From the NCBI RefSeq assembly GCF_024347515.1, contig NZ_AP025493.1, positions 1,612,001 through 1,676,000 on the forward strand: a stretch of DNA of 64,000 nucleotides. Reading direction: 5' to 3'. Positions 38,197 through 47,705 of this stretch are shown piece by piece. A program made the position numbers and the translations under genes. Within the stretch, counting starts at the first letter, position 1, and each line of letters opens with the position of its first letter. The notes beneath the pieces are model-generated. The model worked only from the letters and a program-made list of their open reading frames with translations. It was not told where the DNA came from and made no database searches. Source of the DNA: Vibrio gigantis. GTDB lineage: Bacteria > Pseudomonadota > Gammaproteobacteria > Enterobacterales > Vibrionaceae.

Positions 38197-38700
38197 TTAC
38201 TTGAGGTACTTCACGTGAGCTTCCATCTCTTCACCAATCTGTTTTCGCATATTCATTAGGCGAATAGCCGAATCTCGCAATTCGATGTCTTCTGGAGTTT
38301 CTGGTATCCACTCTGGCACTTTCGTTGGGTTACCATTTTCATCGACCGCAACCATAATAACGATACAGTGAGTTGTTAGGCGGTTATTGAGCTCTTTAGG
38401 GTCACTTGCTTGCACGTCGATAGCTATATGCATTGAAGATGAGCCGGTATAGATGACTTTTGCACTTACCTCTACAAGGTTGCCTACGTGAATTGGGGCA
38501 ACGAATCGAATTCCACCAGCATAGGCTGTTATACAGTATTTACCACTCCAACCTGCAGAACAAGCGTAGGCTGCTAAATCGATCCACTTCATTGCTGCAC
38601 CACCATGAACTTTACCACCAAAGTTCACATCCCCAGGTTCAGCTAAAAAACGCAGAGTAACGTCTCGTTTTCCATCTTGTCGGCTATTGTTACTGCTCAT
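38197..38700 (-). CDS. Acyl-CoA thioesterase (hot-dog fold, YciA/BACH type)
   Basis: A 167-residue hot-dog enzyme. NFGGKVHGGAAMKWIDLAAYACS and ITAYAGGIRFVAPIHVGNLVEVSAKV are the family core, with the conserved catalytic-region Asp in MKWID and the FVAPIHVGD-like strand. It should hydrolyse acyl-CoA to free acid and CoA in the cytoplasm. The longer C-terminus (PEWIPETPEDIELRDSAIRL) is common in proteobacterial members. GAAGGAAG lies just before the ATG. Stands alone, with its own terminator. Confidence 0.88.
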   Translation of the reverse strand: MSSNNSRQDGKRDVTLRFLAEPGDVNFGGKVHGGAAMKWIDLAAYACSAGWSGKYCITAYAGGIRFVAPIHVGNLVEVSAKVIYTGSSSMHIAIDVQASDPKELNNRLTTHCIVIMVAVDENGNPTKVPEWIPETPEDIELRDSAIRLMNMRKQIGEEMEAHVKYLK

Positions 38701-39098
38701 CTATCTTCCTTCATTATTATTTTGCTGCATAACATGCTTGTTACTTGCTAATAACAATATACTTAAGATGACATAAGTTAAAGCGGATAATCTCACGGTT
38801 AAGATTATTTTTTTCAAACAAATGAGAAGTTGATGAATATTGGTGTTTAAAGGTGTATAGCAAAGTAAATGAAGTTATATCAAGCAAGAGATTCGAAATA
38901 TTGTGACAGTCTCTAGAAAGGTCGATTGGAAAAAAAACACCTAGCATAGTGCTAGGTGTTTCTAAGCCGTTAGGTACTCATCGCGGTACCTTTATAATGT
39001 TAGCCAACTAACCGTTGTTTTATCTGGTCTCGTTAAAGTGATTCTATCTTTATTACCACCAAAGTGGTAGTTAAAAGTCTTTATTGCTGAGCTCACTT
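38701..39098. other. Intergenic region between thioesterase and oppA-like genes
   Basis: Nearly 400 bases, AT-rich. Contains the thioesterase promoter and the terminator at 38932-38962. No believable ORF. Confidence 0.5.
38932..38962 (-). terminator. Terminator downstream of peptide-binding protein gene
   Basis: AACACCTAGC and GCTAGGTGTT form a 10-base stem with a 5-base loop; on the - strand a run of seven T follows. It is about 140 bases after the oppA-like stop. Confidence 0.85.
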
Positions 39099-40721
39099 TT
39101 ACTGTTGTATGAAGTATAGATCCTTCGCGTAGATATTTCCTTTCGGATTGTTGTTTGGGAAGCCTTTGAGAGTATTTCGCACTAATCGAGTGTGATTGTA
39201 GTGATGTATAGGCATAACTGCTGCAGATTCATTTAAAATAGACTCAGCATGCTGGTATAAAGCAAAGCGATTAGTCTGATCTTCCGTCTTACTTGCTTGC
39301 TGTAAAAGCTCATCGTAGTCTGGATTACAGAAACCGCTTTCGTTTGCTGTGTGATCGCAAGTGAATGCTTCTAGAAGAGCAGAGGGTTCCGGGTAATCGC
39401 CGAATGCCCATGAACGAGCAAGTTGATAGTCTCCGGTTCCTTTCGCTGCGACATACGCTTTCCATTCCATGTTTTGCAACTCAACTTTTACGCCAAGTGG
39501 CTTCCACATCGAGGCAATCGCAATAGCTATTTTTTTATGATTCTCACTGGTGTTGTATGTCAGTGTAAATTTGAGTGGATTATCTTCGTTGTACCCTGCA
39601 TCTTCAAGTAGCGTTTTGGCTTTTGTTAAACGCTGAGCGCTGTCCAAAGCACTAAATTCGGATAAAGGCGCTGTGTAGTCAGGAATATTATTCGGTGTCA
39701 CGCTGTAGGCTTCTGGTTCACCTTGCCCTGTTACCTTATCTACAAGTATCCCACGGTCAACGGCCATGCTTAGTGCTTGACGTACTCTGACATCATCAAA
39801 TGGTGCCTGACGAGTGTTGAACGAGTAGACATACGAACCTAGCAAAGCTTGTGCTTTAATTTGCTCAGGGCTCTCTTTGACAAGTTTTTGGTAGTACTCA
39901 AGCTGTACGCGATTGGTCATATCAATCTCACCAGACTGATAACGAATAAGCTCAGCGTTTTGAGACGATAAACCTAGGTAGGTTACCTTATTGATAACCG
40001 TTGAATCGTTATCCCAATAGTTTGGGTTTCTCTTCACTTCGACGTATTCATTGGGAACCCATTTACTTAGAGTGTAAGCACCGTTGGTCGCAATGTTTTC
40101 CGCGCGAGTCCATTGTTCCCCTTTTTCTTCAACCAATTTAGTTGGGAGAGGGAAGAAGGTTTTGATGCTCATTAAACTCATGAAGTAGGGAGTTGGCTTT
40201 GAAAGTGAAATTTCAACAGTGCGCTCGTCGATTGCTTTGATTCCAAGCTCCGAAGGAACTTTGTCCCCAGCAAGAATCTCGCTGGCGTTGACGATATTTG
40301 CAGTTGAGAACACAAATCCGGTGTTGTTGCCCGTTTTGGGAGATACAGCGCGCTGCCAACCAAACACGAAGTCTGCTGCTGTCATCGGATCACCATTTGA
40401 CCACTTTAGACCGTCTTTTAAAACGAATGTAACCGTTTTGCCACCGTTGCTGAATGTCCAACTTTCAGCTTGTCCTGGAATGATTTGTCCATCGCTGTTC
40501 TCGATCACGAAGCCTTCAAACATGTCATTGACGATGATGTCTCCGGGCATGCCTGAATTGACGAAACTAGGATCTAGTGTGTTGGGCTCTGCGCCGTTGC
40601 CACGCACAAAATGTTGTTCTTCAGCGAGTGAAGTGCCAGAGGGCACAGAAGCGGCAATCGCTGAAGTTGAAGAGATAGCGATCAGCGATGAGATAAGCAG
40701 AGGTAGCTTTGGTTGAGTCAT
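39099..40721 (-). CDS. Oligopeptide ABC transporter substrate-binding protein (OppA-like)
   Basis: A 540-residue periplasmic binding protein with signal peptide (to ISSTSAIAA). ANGAEPNTLDPSFV-like N-terminus, GWQRAVSP, KPTPYFMSLMS, RNPNYWDND and VRQALSMAVDR are standard SBP_bac_5/OppA segments. It has AAGGAATTACA before the ATG. No permease or ATPase genes lie next to it, so it probably works with an oppBCDF set elsewhere or acts in sensing. Peptide ligand class is inferred from family only. Confidence 0.9.
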   Translation of the reverse strand: MTQPKLPLLISSLIAISSTSAIAASVPSGTSLAEEQHFVRGNGAEPNTLDPSFVNSGMPGDIIVNDMFEGFVIENSDGQIIPGQAESWTFSNGGKTVTFVLKDGLKWSNGDPMTAADFVFGWQRAVSPKTGNNTGFVFSTANIVNASEILAGDKVPSELGIKAIDERTVEISLSKPTPYFMSLMSIKTFFPLPTKLVEEKGEQWTRAENIATNGAYTLSKWVPNEYVEVKRNPNYWDNDSTVINKVTYLGLSSQNAELIRYQSGEIDMTNRVQLEYYQKLVKESPEQIKAQALLGSYVYSFNTRQAPFDDVRVRQALSMAVDRGILVDKVTGQGEPEAYSVTPNNIPDYTAPLSEFSALDSAQRLTKAKTLLEDAGYNEDNPLKFTLTYNTSENHKKIAIAIASMWKPLGVKVELQNMEWKAYVAAKGTGDYQLARSWAFGDYPEPSALLEAFTCDHTANESGFCNPDYDELLQQASKTEDQTNRFALYQHAESILNESAAVMPIHHYNHTRLVRNTLKGFPNNNPKGNIYAKDLYFIQQ

Positions 40722-40836
40722 TGTAATTCCTTTTACAACTTAAACAGTACTTAATGCATTAAACATGAGTCGGTCACAGGTTGCAACACAGCAATTGTGC
40801 ATTAACGGAATTTGAAAGCGATGTGAACAAAACGAA

Positions 40837-40862
40837 AATGCCTGCGGAGTAACGCAGGCATT
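40837..40862. terminator. Terminator between EamA gene and oppA-like promoter region
   Basis: AATGCCTGCG and CGCAGGCATT, a perfect 10-base stem with a 6-base loop, followed on the - strand by TTTCGTTTTG. It ends the EamA gene, 45 bases after its stop. Confidence 0.85.
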
Positions 40863-40906
40863 CTTAAATGGAACTTGTATGTAGGCAGCTTAATGTAGGG
40901 ACTGAC

Positions 40907-41800
40907 CTAACTTTGTTGAGGTAGCGGCGCTTCCAGCCTTGGTTTTCTTTTGATTTGTGCAAGGATCACGCCTGAAATTACCATCACACCACCAATGATG
41001 TGGAACTGGTTAATCTCTTCGCCAAGCCATGTCGCGGCCAATACAATCGCAACAACCGGAAGTAAATTCATGAACATCGCACTGGAATCAGCACCGATGG
41101 TGTCAATCGCTTTCACCCACATCCAAGGTGCTAATATCGAAGCGGCGACCGCGGCGTAAGCTATCAATGGAATTGCTTGTTGAGGTGGTAAAAGCTGTTC
41201 GCTAGTAAGCCAAAGTGGCATGAGCATCGCGACGGCAAATAGGCCCTGCATGTAAATCACAACCCAGCTACTGATTGGCATTTTCCAGCGTTTCAATAAC
41301 ACACAGTAAGAAGCATAAACAAAGGCTGCAATTAGCATGTAGCCATCGCCTTGAGTTAACTCCTGATGCATGAAGAACAAAGGATCGCCTTTACCTAACA
41401 TCAGAGCTAAGCCTGATAGTGACAACACACCACCAACAATACTCAAACTAGAAATTGACTTGTGCAACAAAGGAACGCTTAGGAATACACTGATCAACGG
41501 GACCAAAGATGTGATCAATGCCATGTTGGAAGCGGTTGTGGTTAAGCCTGCGTAGTAACCTAGAGATTGGTTCAGCACCATACCCAAAAAGCCTAGGAAC
41601 GCTAACTTAGATAGGTTTGGTTTAATGACAGCCCATTGTTTTATCACTGGACGAATGCAGAAAGGTGTGAGAATTAACATCGCAAAAAACCAGCGGTAAA
41701 AACTCATCGCGCTAGGTTCTATGGTACTTGCAGCAAGCTTGTTGACGATTGCATTGGCGCCCCAAATACAGACTGTAAAAAATGGTAAGAGATAATGCAT
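40907..41800 (-). CDS. EamA-family (DMT) transporter
   Basis: A 297-residue inner-membrane protein with ten hydrophobic segments in two repeated halves, as in DMT/RhaT-type exporters (WGANAIVNKLAASTIEPSAMSFYRW at the start; second-half repeat from ~155). Ends in a basic tail (IKRKPRL). Substrate unknown; such proteins often export amino acids or metabolites. It is divergent from an AraC regulator gene (98 bases apart), the usual arrangement for an effector-induced exporter. Confidence 0.88.
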   Translation of the reverse strand: MHYLLPFFTVCIWGANAIVNKLAASTIEPSAMSFYRWFFAMLILTPFCIRPVIKQWAVIKPNLSKLAFLGFLGMVLNQSLGYYAGLTTTASNMALITSLVPLISVFLSVPLLHKSISSLSIVGGVLSLSGLALMLGKGDPLFFMHQELTQGDGYMLIAAFVYASYCVLLKRWKMPISSWVVIYMQGLFAVAMLMPLWLTSEQLLPPQQAIPLIAYAAVAASILAPWMWVKAIDTIGADSSAMFMNLLPVVAIVLAATWLGEEINQFHIIGGVMVISGVILAQIKRKPRLEAPLPQQS

Positions 41801-41898
41801 GTGAATTCCGTCGCAAATGAGTTGATGCGGCTAGTTTGACAGGTCGTTATACTTACAAGTATCTTTAGAAAGACATCAGGCGCGATAGGAAGACAAGT

Positions 41899-42687
41899 TT
41901 GAAAAAACACTCAAGAAACCTTCACCCATCCTTATCAATTGACAAGGCACCATCCAACGTATTTATGAATTTCGAAGCGTTTCTTTCGAACACTGAAACT
42001 CGAGTTCATAGTCACCCATGGGGACAGGTTCAATTGATCAGTGGTGGAATTCTTGAAATGGAGGCTGAGGGAACTCGCTTTTTGGCGCCGCCACATCTTG
42101 CTATTTGGGTGCCTGCTGGAGTAAGGCACTGTAGTTATAACCGTAAACCTTTGGATTACTGTTCGCTAAACATCGCACCAGATCTGACGCAGCACCTGCC
42201 AGAAAAAACCAGTCTTATAAAGATCACGCCTATTGTGTCTTCGATCATCGATGACTTTCGCGAGCGTGGAATAAATGTTGCGGAAACAGAGCAAGATCAA
42301 AGACTCGTTCAGGTACTGCTTGACCAGCTTGCGCAGCGTGAGGTTGAGCATCACTTTTTGCCTTCAACCGACAATAAGTACCTAGCACCAATATTGGCTT
42401 CTGTTGAAGAAAATCCAACCGATGAGGTGACGTTGAAAGATTGGGCTGAGCGTGTCCATACCACGGAAAGAACTCTTTCTCGCCACTGCCAGACGGAGCT
42501 TGGAATGAGTTTTACAGAGTGGCGATTGCGAGTGCGCTACCTATATTCAATGGACTTGTTGAGAAACGGTCAATCGGTCAAAGAGGTCGCTCTTACATTA
42601 GGTTATAACCAAGCAAGCCCTTTTATCACTATGTTCAAACGTTACGCGAACCAAACGCCAGAACAGTATAAGAACCGTTTGTTGTAA
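41899..42687 (+). CDS. AraC-family transcription regulator with cupin sensor
   Basis: A 262-residue regulator: N-terminal cupin-like domain (HSHPWGQVQLISGG, LAIWVPAGVRHCSYN) and C-terminal two-helix-turn-helix AraC domain (TTERTLSRHCQTELGMSFTEWRLRVRYL, then VKEVALTLGYNQASPFITMFKRY). The start is TTG at 41899 with AGGAAG six bases ahead; no ATG would keep the N-terminal strand. It probably controls the divergent EamA exporter gene and itself. Confidence 0.9.
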   Translation: MKKHSRNLHPSLSIDKAPSNVFMNFEAFLSNTETRVHSHPWGQVQLISGGILEMEAEGTRFLAPPHLAIWVPAGVRHCSYNRKPLDYCSLNIAPDLTQHLPEKTSLIKITPIVSSIIDDFRERGINVAETEQDQRLVQVLLDQLAQREVEHHFLPSTDNKYLAPILASVEENPTDEVTLKDWAERVHTTERTLSRHCQTELGMSFTEWRLRVRYLYSMDLLRNGQSVKEVALTLGYNQASPFITMFKRYANQTPEQYKNRLL

Positions 42688-42787
42688 TTCGATCGGATTC
42701 CCAAAAGAACGGATGTTTTCGCTAGCTAGTGAGTAGATAGAGCATAAGTGAATAGACATACCGTCAGTAAATACGTGCTGTATGATC

Positions 42788-42970
42788 TTATGGGGGCGTG
42801 TCTAATAGTCTGTATATTGTGTTCTGTTGTTCAGTGACATCGTCATAGTGTCTATTCAATAGAGCGCTTGTATTACCTACCTTGAACAATATGTATGTTT
42901 CTCCGTCGACCTCGAACCAATTGAACGTGCCGTGCTGGTTATGCGTGGTCATTGTTTTGCTTATCTTCAT
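42788..42970 (-). CDS. Small hypothetical protein, second of an overlapping pair
   Basis: A 60-residue soluble protein (MKISKTMTTHNQHGTFNWFEVDGETYILFKVGN...). Its ATG overlaps the stop of the upstream small gene as ATGA, which supports this start over a longer frame beginning at 43036. No family recognised. Translation is probably coupled to the gene before it. Confidence 0.55.
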   Translation of the reverse strand: MKISKTMTTHNQHGTFNWFEVDGETYILFKVGNTSALLNRHYDDVTEQQNTIYRLLDTPP

Positions 42971-43176
42971 GAGATATACATCAGTATCGCAAGACATGCC
43001 GACGCACATAAGCCAAAGAAAGAAAAGAAAAACCACGAGCCCAAGATTGTTTTCTCTTTTCTTACCTCTTCATTACTTTGCTGCCAGCCAAGTTCACGGA
43101 TCTGAGCTTTTGTAAGATTTAAGTCTAGCTTCTCGATGTATCTATTGAGTTCATCATTATGTATCGAGCTAATCAT
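42967..43176 (-). CDS. Small single-span membrane protein
   Basis: A 69-residue protein: a charged helical N-terminal half (NDELNRYIEKLDLNLTKAQIRELGWQQ) and one C-terminal membrane segment (ILGSWFFFSFFGLCASACLAILMY). AGAGGA lies nine bases before the ATG. No family recognised. Forms a two-gene unit with the following 60-residue protein. Confidence 0.65.
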   Translation of the reverse strand: MISSIHNDELNRYIEKLDLNLTKAQIRELGWQQSNEEVRKEKTILGSWFFFSFFGLCASACLAILMYIS

Positions 43177-43283
43177 GTTCTATTTCCTCTAACCATTTGG
43201 TTGACATTTTAGAGTAGCTCTATGTTTGATTAAATCAGATATTTTATAACAAGCGTTTAGATAAATAGAACATGGTGAATAAC

Positions 43284-43306
43284 TAAAAGCCTCTGTTGTG
43301 GAGGCT
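43284..43306 (-). terminator. Terminator of Att-like ABC operon
   Basis: On the - strand GAGCCTC pairs with GAGGCT across a 7-base loop and is followed by TTTTAG. It lies about 45 bases after the lipoprotein stop. Confidence 0.7.
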
Positions 43307-43352
43307 CTATGCTGTAAGAGCTCAGTCTGTGCCTACATTGTTACGACCCGAC

Positions 43353-44498
43353 TTAGTACCCAGTTAATTCCATATAGCCAGAGCCGGAATGGGAGCCTCT
43401 AATTATTATTGGCCCTTCCCAATAGGGAACCGACAGTGGCATTTTGGCACTTGGATTGAGTGCTGAGGCGGTCAATTCTATTTGTTGAGTTGGAATTGAA
43501 ATTTGCCACTCTGTTGGATACTCACGGCCATCGATTTTAGTTTGCCTGATAGCGGTTAAGCTTATGTCTTGTTGCTTAATCGTAATGCCGGAACCATCTT
43601 GATTCATCAACCTTGCGTGGGAATAATTAGCCTTGCCTGTTGTTGAGTTTCGAAGTTGAAACACCACCAAGCTGGTTTCACCACTCAGTCTTAGCGCAAA
43701 CCAGTCCCACCCTTGTTGCGAGTCGAGCAAAAACTGCGAGCTCCATTCTCTGTCTATCCATCCTTTACCGAAAACCTGATGTGTTACGCCATCAATGACT
43801 ACCTCCCCCGATACATTAATGAATGGTTGGCTGTAATAATAAGAAGCCACTTTTCCGTCGCTGCTTTTGGTGCTGTAGCCTTGCTCGCCTTGTTTCTGAT
43901 ATGACGAGTTACTGGTGAGTATTAGTGAGTAACTAAATTGTTCTGAATTGGCATTCAATGTCGCAGGGAAGAGGTCATCGGTAGTCGATGTCCATTGCCA
44001 GTCATCGAGATAGACCCGAAATGGTGACGAGCCAACACCCGCAAGTTCGGTTTGGCCGCGAGACCACTTTTCATCGGCGTAGTGTTTGTCTTTGGTCGTG
44101 ACAGCGCTGTGTGCCATGTAGATTTGCTGACTTTGCCATGCAGTTTCCTTCGTGCTATTGCCGTTTTCCTGTGGAGCAGTCGCGAAGCGAAATTGTGTCC
44201 ACTGCACGCCCAACGCATTGCCTTCTTCATCAATTAAGTTTCCGGTTAAGTACCACCATTCATGACGAAAATCAGGATGAGCCTGATGATCGATTGGGAA
44301 GGTGATGTCGACACCTTTTACTACCGGTGAAAACTGCCCTTTCTCGATTGCTGTTTCATCGTCAGTTTGTGTTTCAGTACCGAGTATTGAGCCCATATTT
44401 TGAGTTGTTTGTTGTTTAGAGTCGTGTCCAGACTCTTCACATCCTAAAAGGAACAAGATGCTAAGTGTGAGAAAGAAAACTCTGATTGGTCGATTCAT
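43353..44498 (-). CDS. Lipoprotein of CrtC/AttH (lipocalin-like) family
   Basis: A 381-residue outer-membrane lipoprotein (lipobox LFLLGC, Glu at +2). The HPDFRHEWWYLTGNL motif, GVQWTQFRF and GWDWFALRLSGETSLVVFQLR are hallmarks of the CrtC N-terminal-like / AttH family, whose members have two lipocalin-like barrels. The ATG at 44498 overlaps the permease stop by one base (TGATG) and has GAGG at good spacing. Always found with the adjacent permease and ATPase genes, so it probably receives or presents the transported molecule. No substrate known here. Confidence 0.87.
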   Translation of the reverse strand: MNRPIRVFFLTLSILFLLGCEESGHDSKQQTTQNMGSILGTETQTDDETAIEKGQFSPVVKGVDITFPIDHQAHPDFRHEWWYLTGNLIDEEGNALGVQWTQFRFATAPQENGNSTKETAWQSQQIYMAHSAVTTKDKHYADEKWSRGQTELAGVGSSPFRVYLDDWQWTSTTDDLFPATLNANSEQFSYSLILTSNSSYQKQGEQGYSTKSSDGKVASYYYSQPFINVSGEVVIDGVTHQVFGKGWIDREWSSQFLLDSQQGWDWFALRLSGETSLVVFQLRNSTTGKANYSHARLMNQDGSGITIKQQDISLTAIRQTKIDGREYPTEWQISIPTQQIELTASALNPSAKMPLSVPYWEGPIIIRGSHSGSGYMELTGY

Positions 44499-47008
44499 CA
44501 CAACACCTCGCTCTGCAAGCTAGATACCACTGGTTTACTGACTAAGCGCCAGAGTGGGATTAGAGTTGCGATCACAGCGACTAAAATGGTGATGGCTGCG
44601 ATGCTGAGTGCATCACTCCAACTCCATAGGTAGTTTAAGCTCCAACCAAAGGCGCGCAGGGTAACGATGTCCGTCAACACATAACCGATCATAGCGCCGA
44701 GCGGTATGGCGACAATTAAGGTAAAGGTAACTAATACGACAATCTGCCCGACCACCATCGTCATCAACTTTCGTTGACTAACACCGAGCGCATACAACCT
44801 TGCAATGGCGGCTTTGCGTGCATCGAGCAACATGAAGCACGCACAGAACAACCCGATGACGGCGACCATCAAGGTGACACCATTCAGTGCGCGTGTAATG
44901 GCGAAGGTTTGTGAAAAGATATCTAAAGCGAGGGATTTGATCTGTGCTTGATCGTAAAGCTGGCTAGGGTGAAGATTCAGCTGTTGGCGCAGTTGTTCGT
45001 GCACCACTTGTGGATCGCCAGAGACTTTGATTCCTAAGCTGGTGGGTAAGTCAGTAAAGCCGCTTTCGAGCCATAAATTAGGTGCAAGCAATACTTCGCC
45101 ATTCGGTGAACCGTAATCATGAAAAATCGCCCCGACAACGAGTGTTTTGTCTTGGAGCCCATCAAGCTTGAGTGAGCTTTCTAGTGACAAGCCGAGCTTC
45201 ACCGCTGTGGGCTCGCTGATCGCCACTAATTCACCTTGGTAAAAGCGCGTCCAGAATTCATCAACGTGGGATTGGAACACCATGGTTTGCTCAAGTGTGT
45301 CTTTGTCTTTGGTGCCGAGCAAAGTCGGTAAGCCCTGCAAGTTATCATCGACGTAGTATTGTTTGTAGACGGTTTCAACGTTCTCCGACTGCTCTAACGC
45401 ACGCTCCACATTCGCGATTTCACCTTGGGCTGGGCTAACGTAAATATCAGCATGCAATCGTTGTTCAAGCCATTGCTTTAACGTGGATTCAAAGCTGCCG
45501 ACTAAAGTATTCATCCCTATATTGGCGGTGACGGCGAGAAGTAATGCCATCATGGCAAGGGAGAGAGGGGAGATCAGTTCACGCAGCTCAGCAAACAGAT
45601 ACTGTATTAATCCCGACTTGGTGCGCTGCTCGCTCCAATTTGCTAACACGCTGAGCGTTTTGGGTAGATACAAGGGAATCGACACGACTAAAATGCCTAG
45701 CCACGCCATGGTGAAGCGGTGATGTTCGCTTAACCATAACCCTGCTAACGCGAGAGTGGTTAATACTGCCCCGATAACAAACAGCTGATTTTCGTTTGAC
45801 GTTTCCGGCGCTTGATAGAAACCGCCATGGGAAGAGAGTGGTTGTCGCACTCGCTGTTTAAAGTGCTGCCAACACGCGACAAGCGTTGCGGCCAGCGTAA
45901 GCAGCAGTGCCTGCACTAACCATTGCCACTGCCATGTGCCGGGAAGCAGTGTTGCACCATAAAGTTGTTCAAGCGTTATCGCGACGGTTGGATGCAGCCA
46001 ATGGCTGAGTTGCATGCCGAGAATGAAACCAAGCGACGCGCCCAATGTGACTAAAAGAGTCAGCTCGACTAACAGAGCTGAAAATACGATGCTTGGCGCA
46101 ATCCCGGCTTGTTGAATTTGCACTAACAGTCGATTGCGTTTGAGCAAGCTGTACTTCACGCCGTTGTAAGCGATGAACAAACCAACCAAGAATGCCAGTA
46201 AGCTCATGGCAGTGAGGTTGAGGTGAAAGCTGTCGGTAATAGATCCGAGATCGGTACTTTGATTATTGGTGATCCATTGACCTTGTTCTGCGATGAGATT
46301 CTGCCAGTTATATTGTGGTTGGTTCTTGATATCAAAAACGGCGATGTAGCTCAGTTGACCTTGTTTGTTGAGTAACTGCTGAGCGAATCCAATATCTATC
46401 AGCATTCGGCTACCCAGCTGCCATTCATCAGGCAGCACGACCACTTGGGTAACGATGTCATCTAGAGTGAGCGTGTTTACTTCTCCCAAGCTTTGATGTT
46501 GCGACTGACTCATCATCACTATGGGGTCGCCAGCTAAGAGCTGAGGTAGGGGAAGTGCATTATCAAAAAGAGATATGTTGTGTTCGTTCTCTTCGGAGTA
46601 GCGAGCTCTTGAGGTGAGTGCGGCGATCAGCTCACTGCCTTGGATTGACCAACGACGTCCTTGATTGTCTCTCACACGCCCTTCAATCACAGGTAGTACT
46701 GCGCTGAGTCCGTTTTGTCTTAGCTTGAAGTAGAGGGATTCAGGTAAGTAGTTTTGTCCTGCTGGTGGAATGATTAGGTTCTGAGCCTGGGCGCTCAGTT
46801 GTTCGGTGGATTCTGCATAGCTGCGTTTGGCATTCAAGTTGATGGCTTGTACAGCGACAAACAAGGTGACCGCTAGCACAATACCAATCAAGATCGCCGC
46901 AGCTTGCAAAGGAGACTGGCGATAGTGTGCGGCGAATAGGTTCAGCGTAAGTTTGGTGTGCGTGATCTCTAAGCGAGCAGCCGTATTAGTAGAATTAGCC
47001 TTTGGCAT
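44498..47008 (-). CDS. FtsX-like ABC transporter permease (AttF/G-type)
   Basis: An 836-residue inner-membrane protein with about ten membrane segments: one near the N-terminus, a periplasmic domain (~50-250), four or more central helices, a second periplasmic domain (~520-690) and three C-terminal helices typical of FtsX/MacB-type permeases. The duplicated layout means one polypeptide may form the whole membrane part. It overlaps the ATPase gene by 14 bases. Such transporters usually act on lipids, lipoproteins or peptides and not on import of small solutes. Confidence 0.9.
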   Translation of the reverse strand: MPKANSTNTAARLEITHTKLTLNLFAAHYRQSPLQAAAILIGIVLAVTLFVAVQAINLNAKRSYAESTEQLSAQAQNLIIPPAGQNYLPESLYFKLRQNGLSAVLPVIEGRVRDNQGRRWSIQGSELIAALTSRARYSEENEHNISLFDNALPLPQLLAGDPIVMMSQSQHQSLGEVNTLTLDDIVTQVVVLPDEWQLGSRMLIDIGFAQQLLNKQGQLSYIAVFDIKNQPQYNWQNLIAEQGQWITNNQSTDLGSITDSFHLNLTAMSLLAFLVGLFIAYNGVKYSLLKRNRLLVQIQQAGIAPSIVFSALLVELTLLVTLGASLGFILGMQLSHWLHPTVAITLEQLYGATLLPGTWQWQWLVQALLLTLAATLVACWQHFKQRVRQPLSSHGGFYQAPETSNENQLFVIGAVLTTLALAGLWLSEHHRFTMAWLGILVVSIPLYLPKTLSVLANWSEQRTKSGLIQYLFAELRELISPLSLAMMALLLAVTANIGMNTLVGSFESTLKQWLEQRLHADIYVSPAQGEIANVERALEQSENVETVYKQYYVDDNLQGLPTLLGTKDKDTLEQTMVFQSHVDEFWTRFYQGELVAISEPTAVKLGLSLESSLKLDGLQDKTLVVGAIFHDYGSPNGEVLLAPNLWLESGFTDLPTSLGIKVSGDPQVVHEQLRQQLNLHPSQLYDQAQIKSLALDIFSQTFAITRALNGVTLMVAVIGLFCACFMLLDARKAAIARLYALGVSQRKLMTMVVGQIVVLVTFTLIVAIPLGAMIGYVLTDIVTLRAFGWSLNYLWSWSDALSIAAITILVAVIATLIPLWRLVSKPVVSSLQSEVL

Positions 47009-47705
47009 GAGTCATCTCACTGGCTTGATTTTGGTCTACAGGCTTAAGATTTCCATTGTCCAAGACCAGTTGTCTCTGCATAAAGTCAGCGCATTCAAGG
47101 CTGTGTGTCACCAATAATACAGCGGTGTTGCCTTGTGTAGTGATTTCACTAAGTAATTTCATCACCTCCAACCCTGCTTTATTATCTAGGTTTCCTGTGG
47201 GCTCATCAGCAAGCAGAAGTTTAGGTTTGTGAGCCAATGCTCGAGCGATCGCTACTCTTTGTTGTTGCCCACCAGAGAGCGCTGATACATGCCTATTGAG
47301 CAGGTCGCTGATGCCTAATGTTTCCACTAAGTAATCACACCAGTCGCCCCATTTTTGTTGATTCAAATGCAACGGGAACGCGATGTTTTGTTTTACGTTG
47401 AGTGGGGTTAGCAAGTTAAATTGCTGAAAGATAACGCCCAGCTTTTGATGGCGGAAGCGGTTCCATTGTGGGTCTTTCCAAACCGACGTGTTGTCACCAT
47501 CGAGCCACAACTCACCACCTGAAAGTGGATCAAAGCCTGCGATGAGATTGAGCAAAGTACTCTTTCCACTGCCACTCGCACCAGTCAAAGCCACACTAGC
47601 GCCCGTCGCTAAAGTGAAATCGACACTGTCCAACACGCTATGGGTGTCTTTACCATCAACAAAGCTTTTGCTGGCCTGTTTAAGTGTGACAATTGGGTTT
47701 TCCAT
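46995..47705 (-). CDS. ABC transporter ATPase (LolD/MacB-type)
   Basis: A 236-residue ATPase: Walker A GASGSGKST, Q-loop FQQFNLLTPL, signature LSGGQQQR, Walker B LLLADEPTGNLD, switch VTHS. These forms match the LolD/MacB/AttE subfamily. First gene of a three-gene operon (ATPase, permease, lipoprotein). Confidence 0.94.
   Translation of the reverse strand: MENPIVTLKQASKSFVDGKDTHSVLDSVDFTLATGASVALTGASGSGKSTLLNLIAGFDPLSGGELWLDGDNTSVWKDPQWNRFRHQKLGVIFQQFNLLTPLNVKQNIAFPLHLNQQKWGDWCDYLVETLGISDLLNRHVSALSGGQQQRVAIARALAHKPKLLLADEPTGNLDNKAGLEVMKLLSEITTQGNTAVLLVTHSLECADFMQRQLVLDNGNLKPVDQNQASEMTHAKG

Noticed and set aside
38741..38947. 68-codon - strand frame upstream of the oppA-like terminator
   Set aside because: Low-complexity AT-rich composition and overlap with a terminator.
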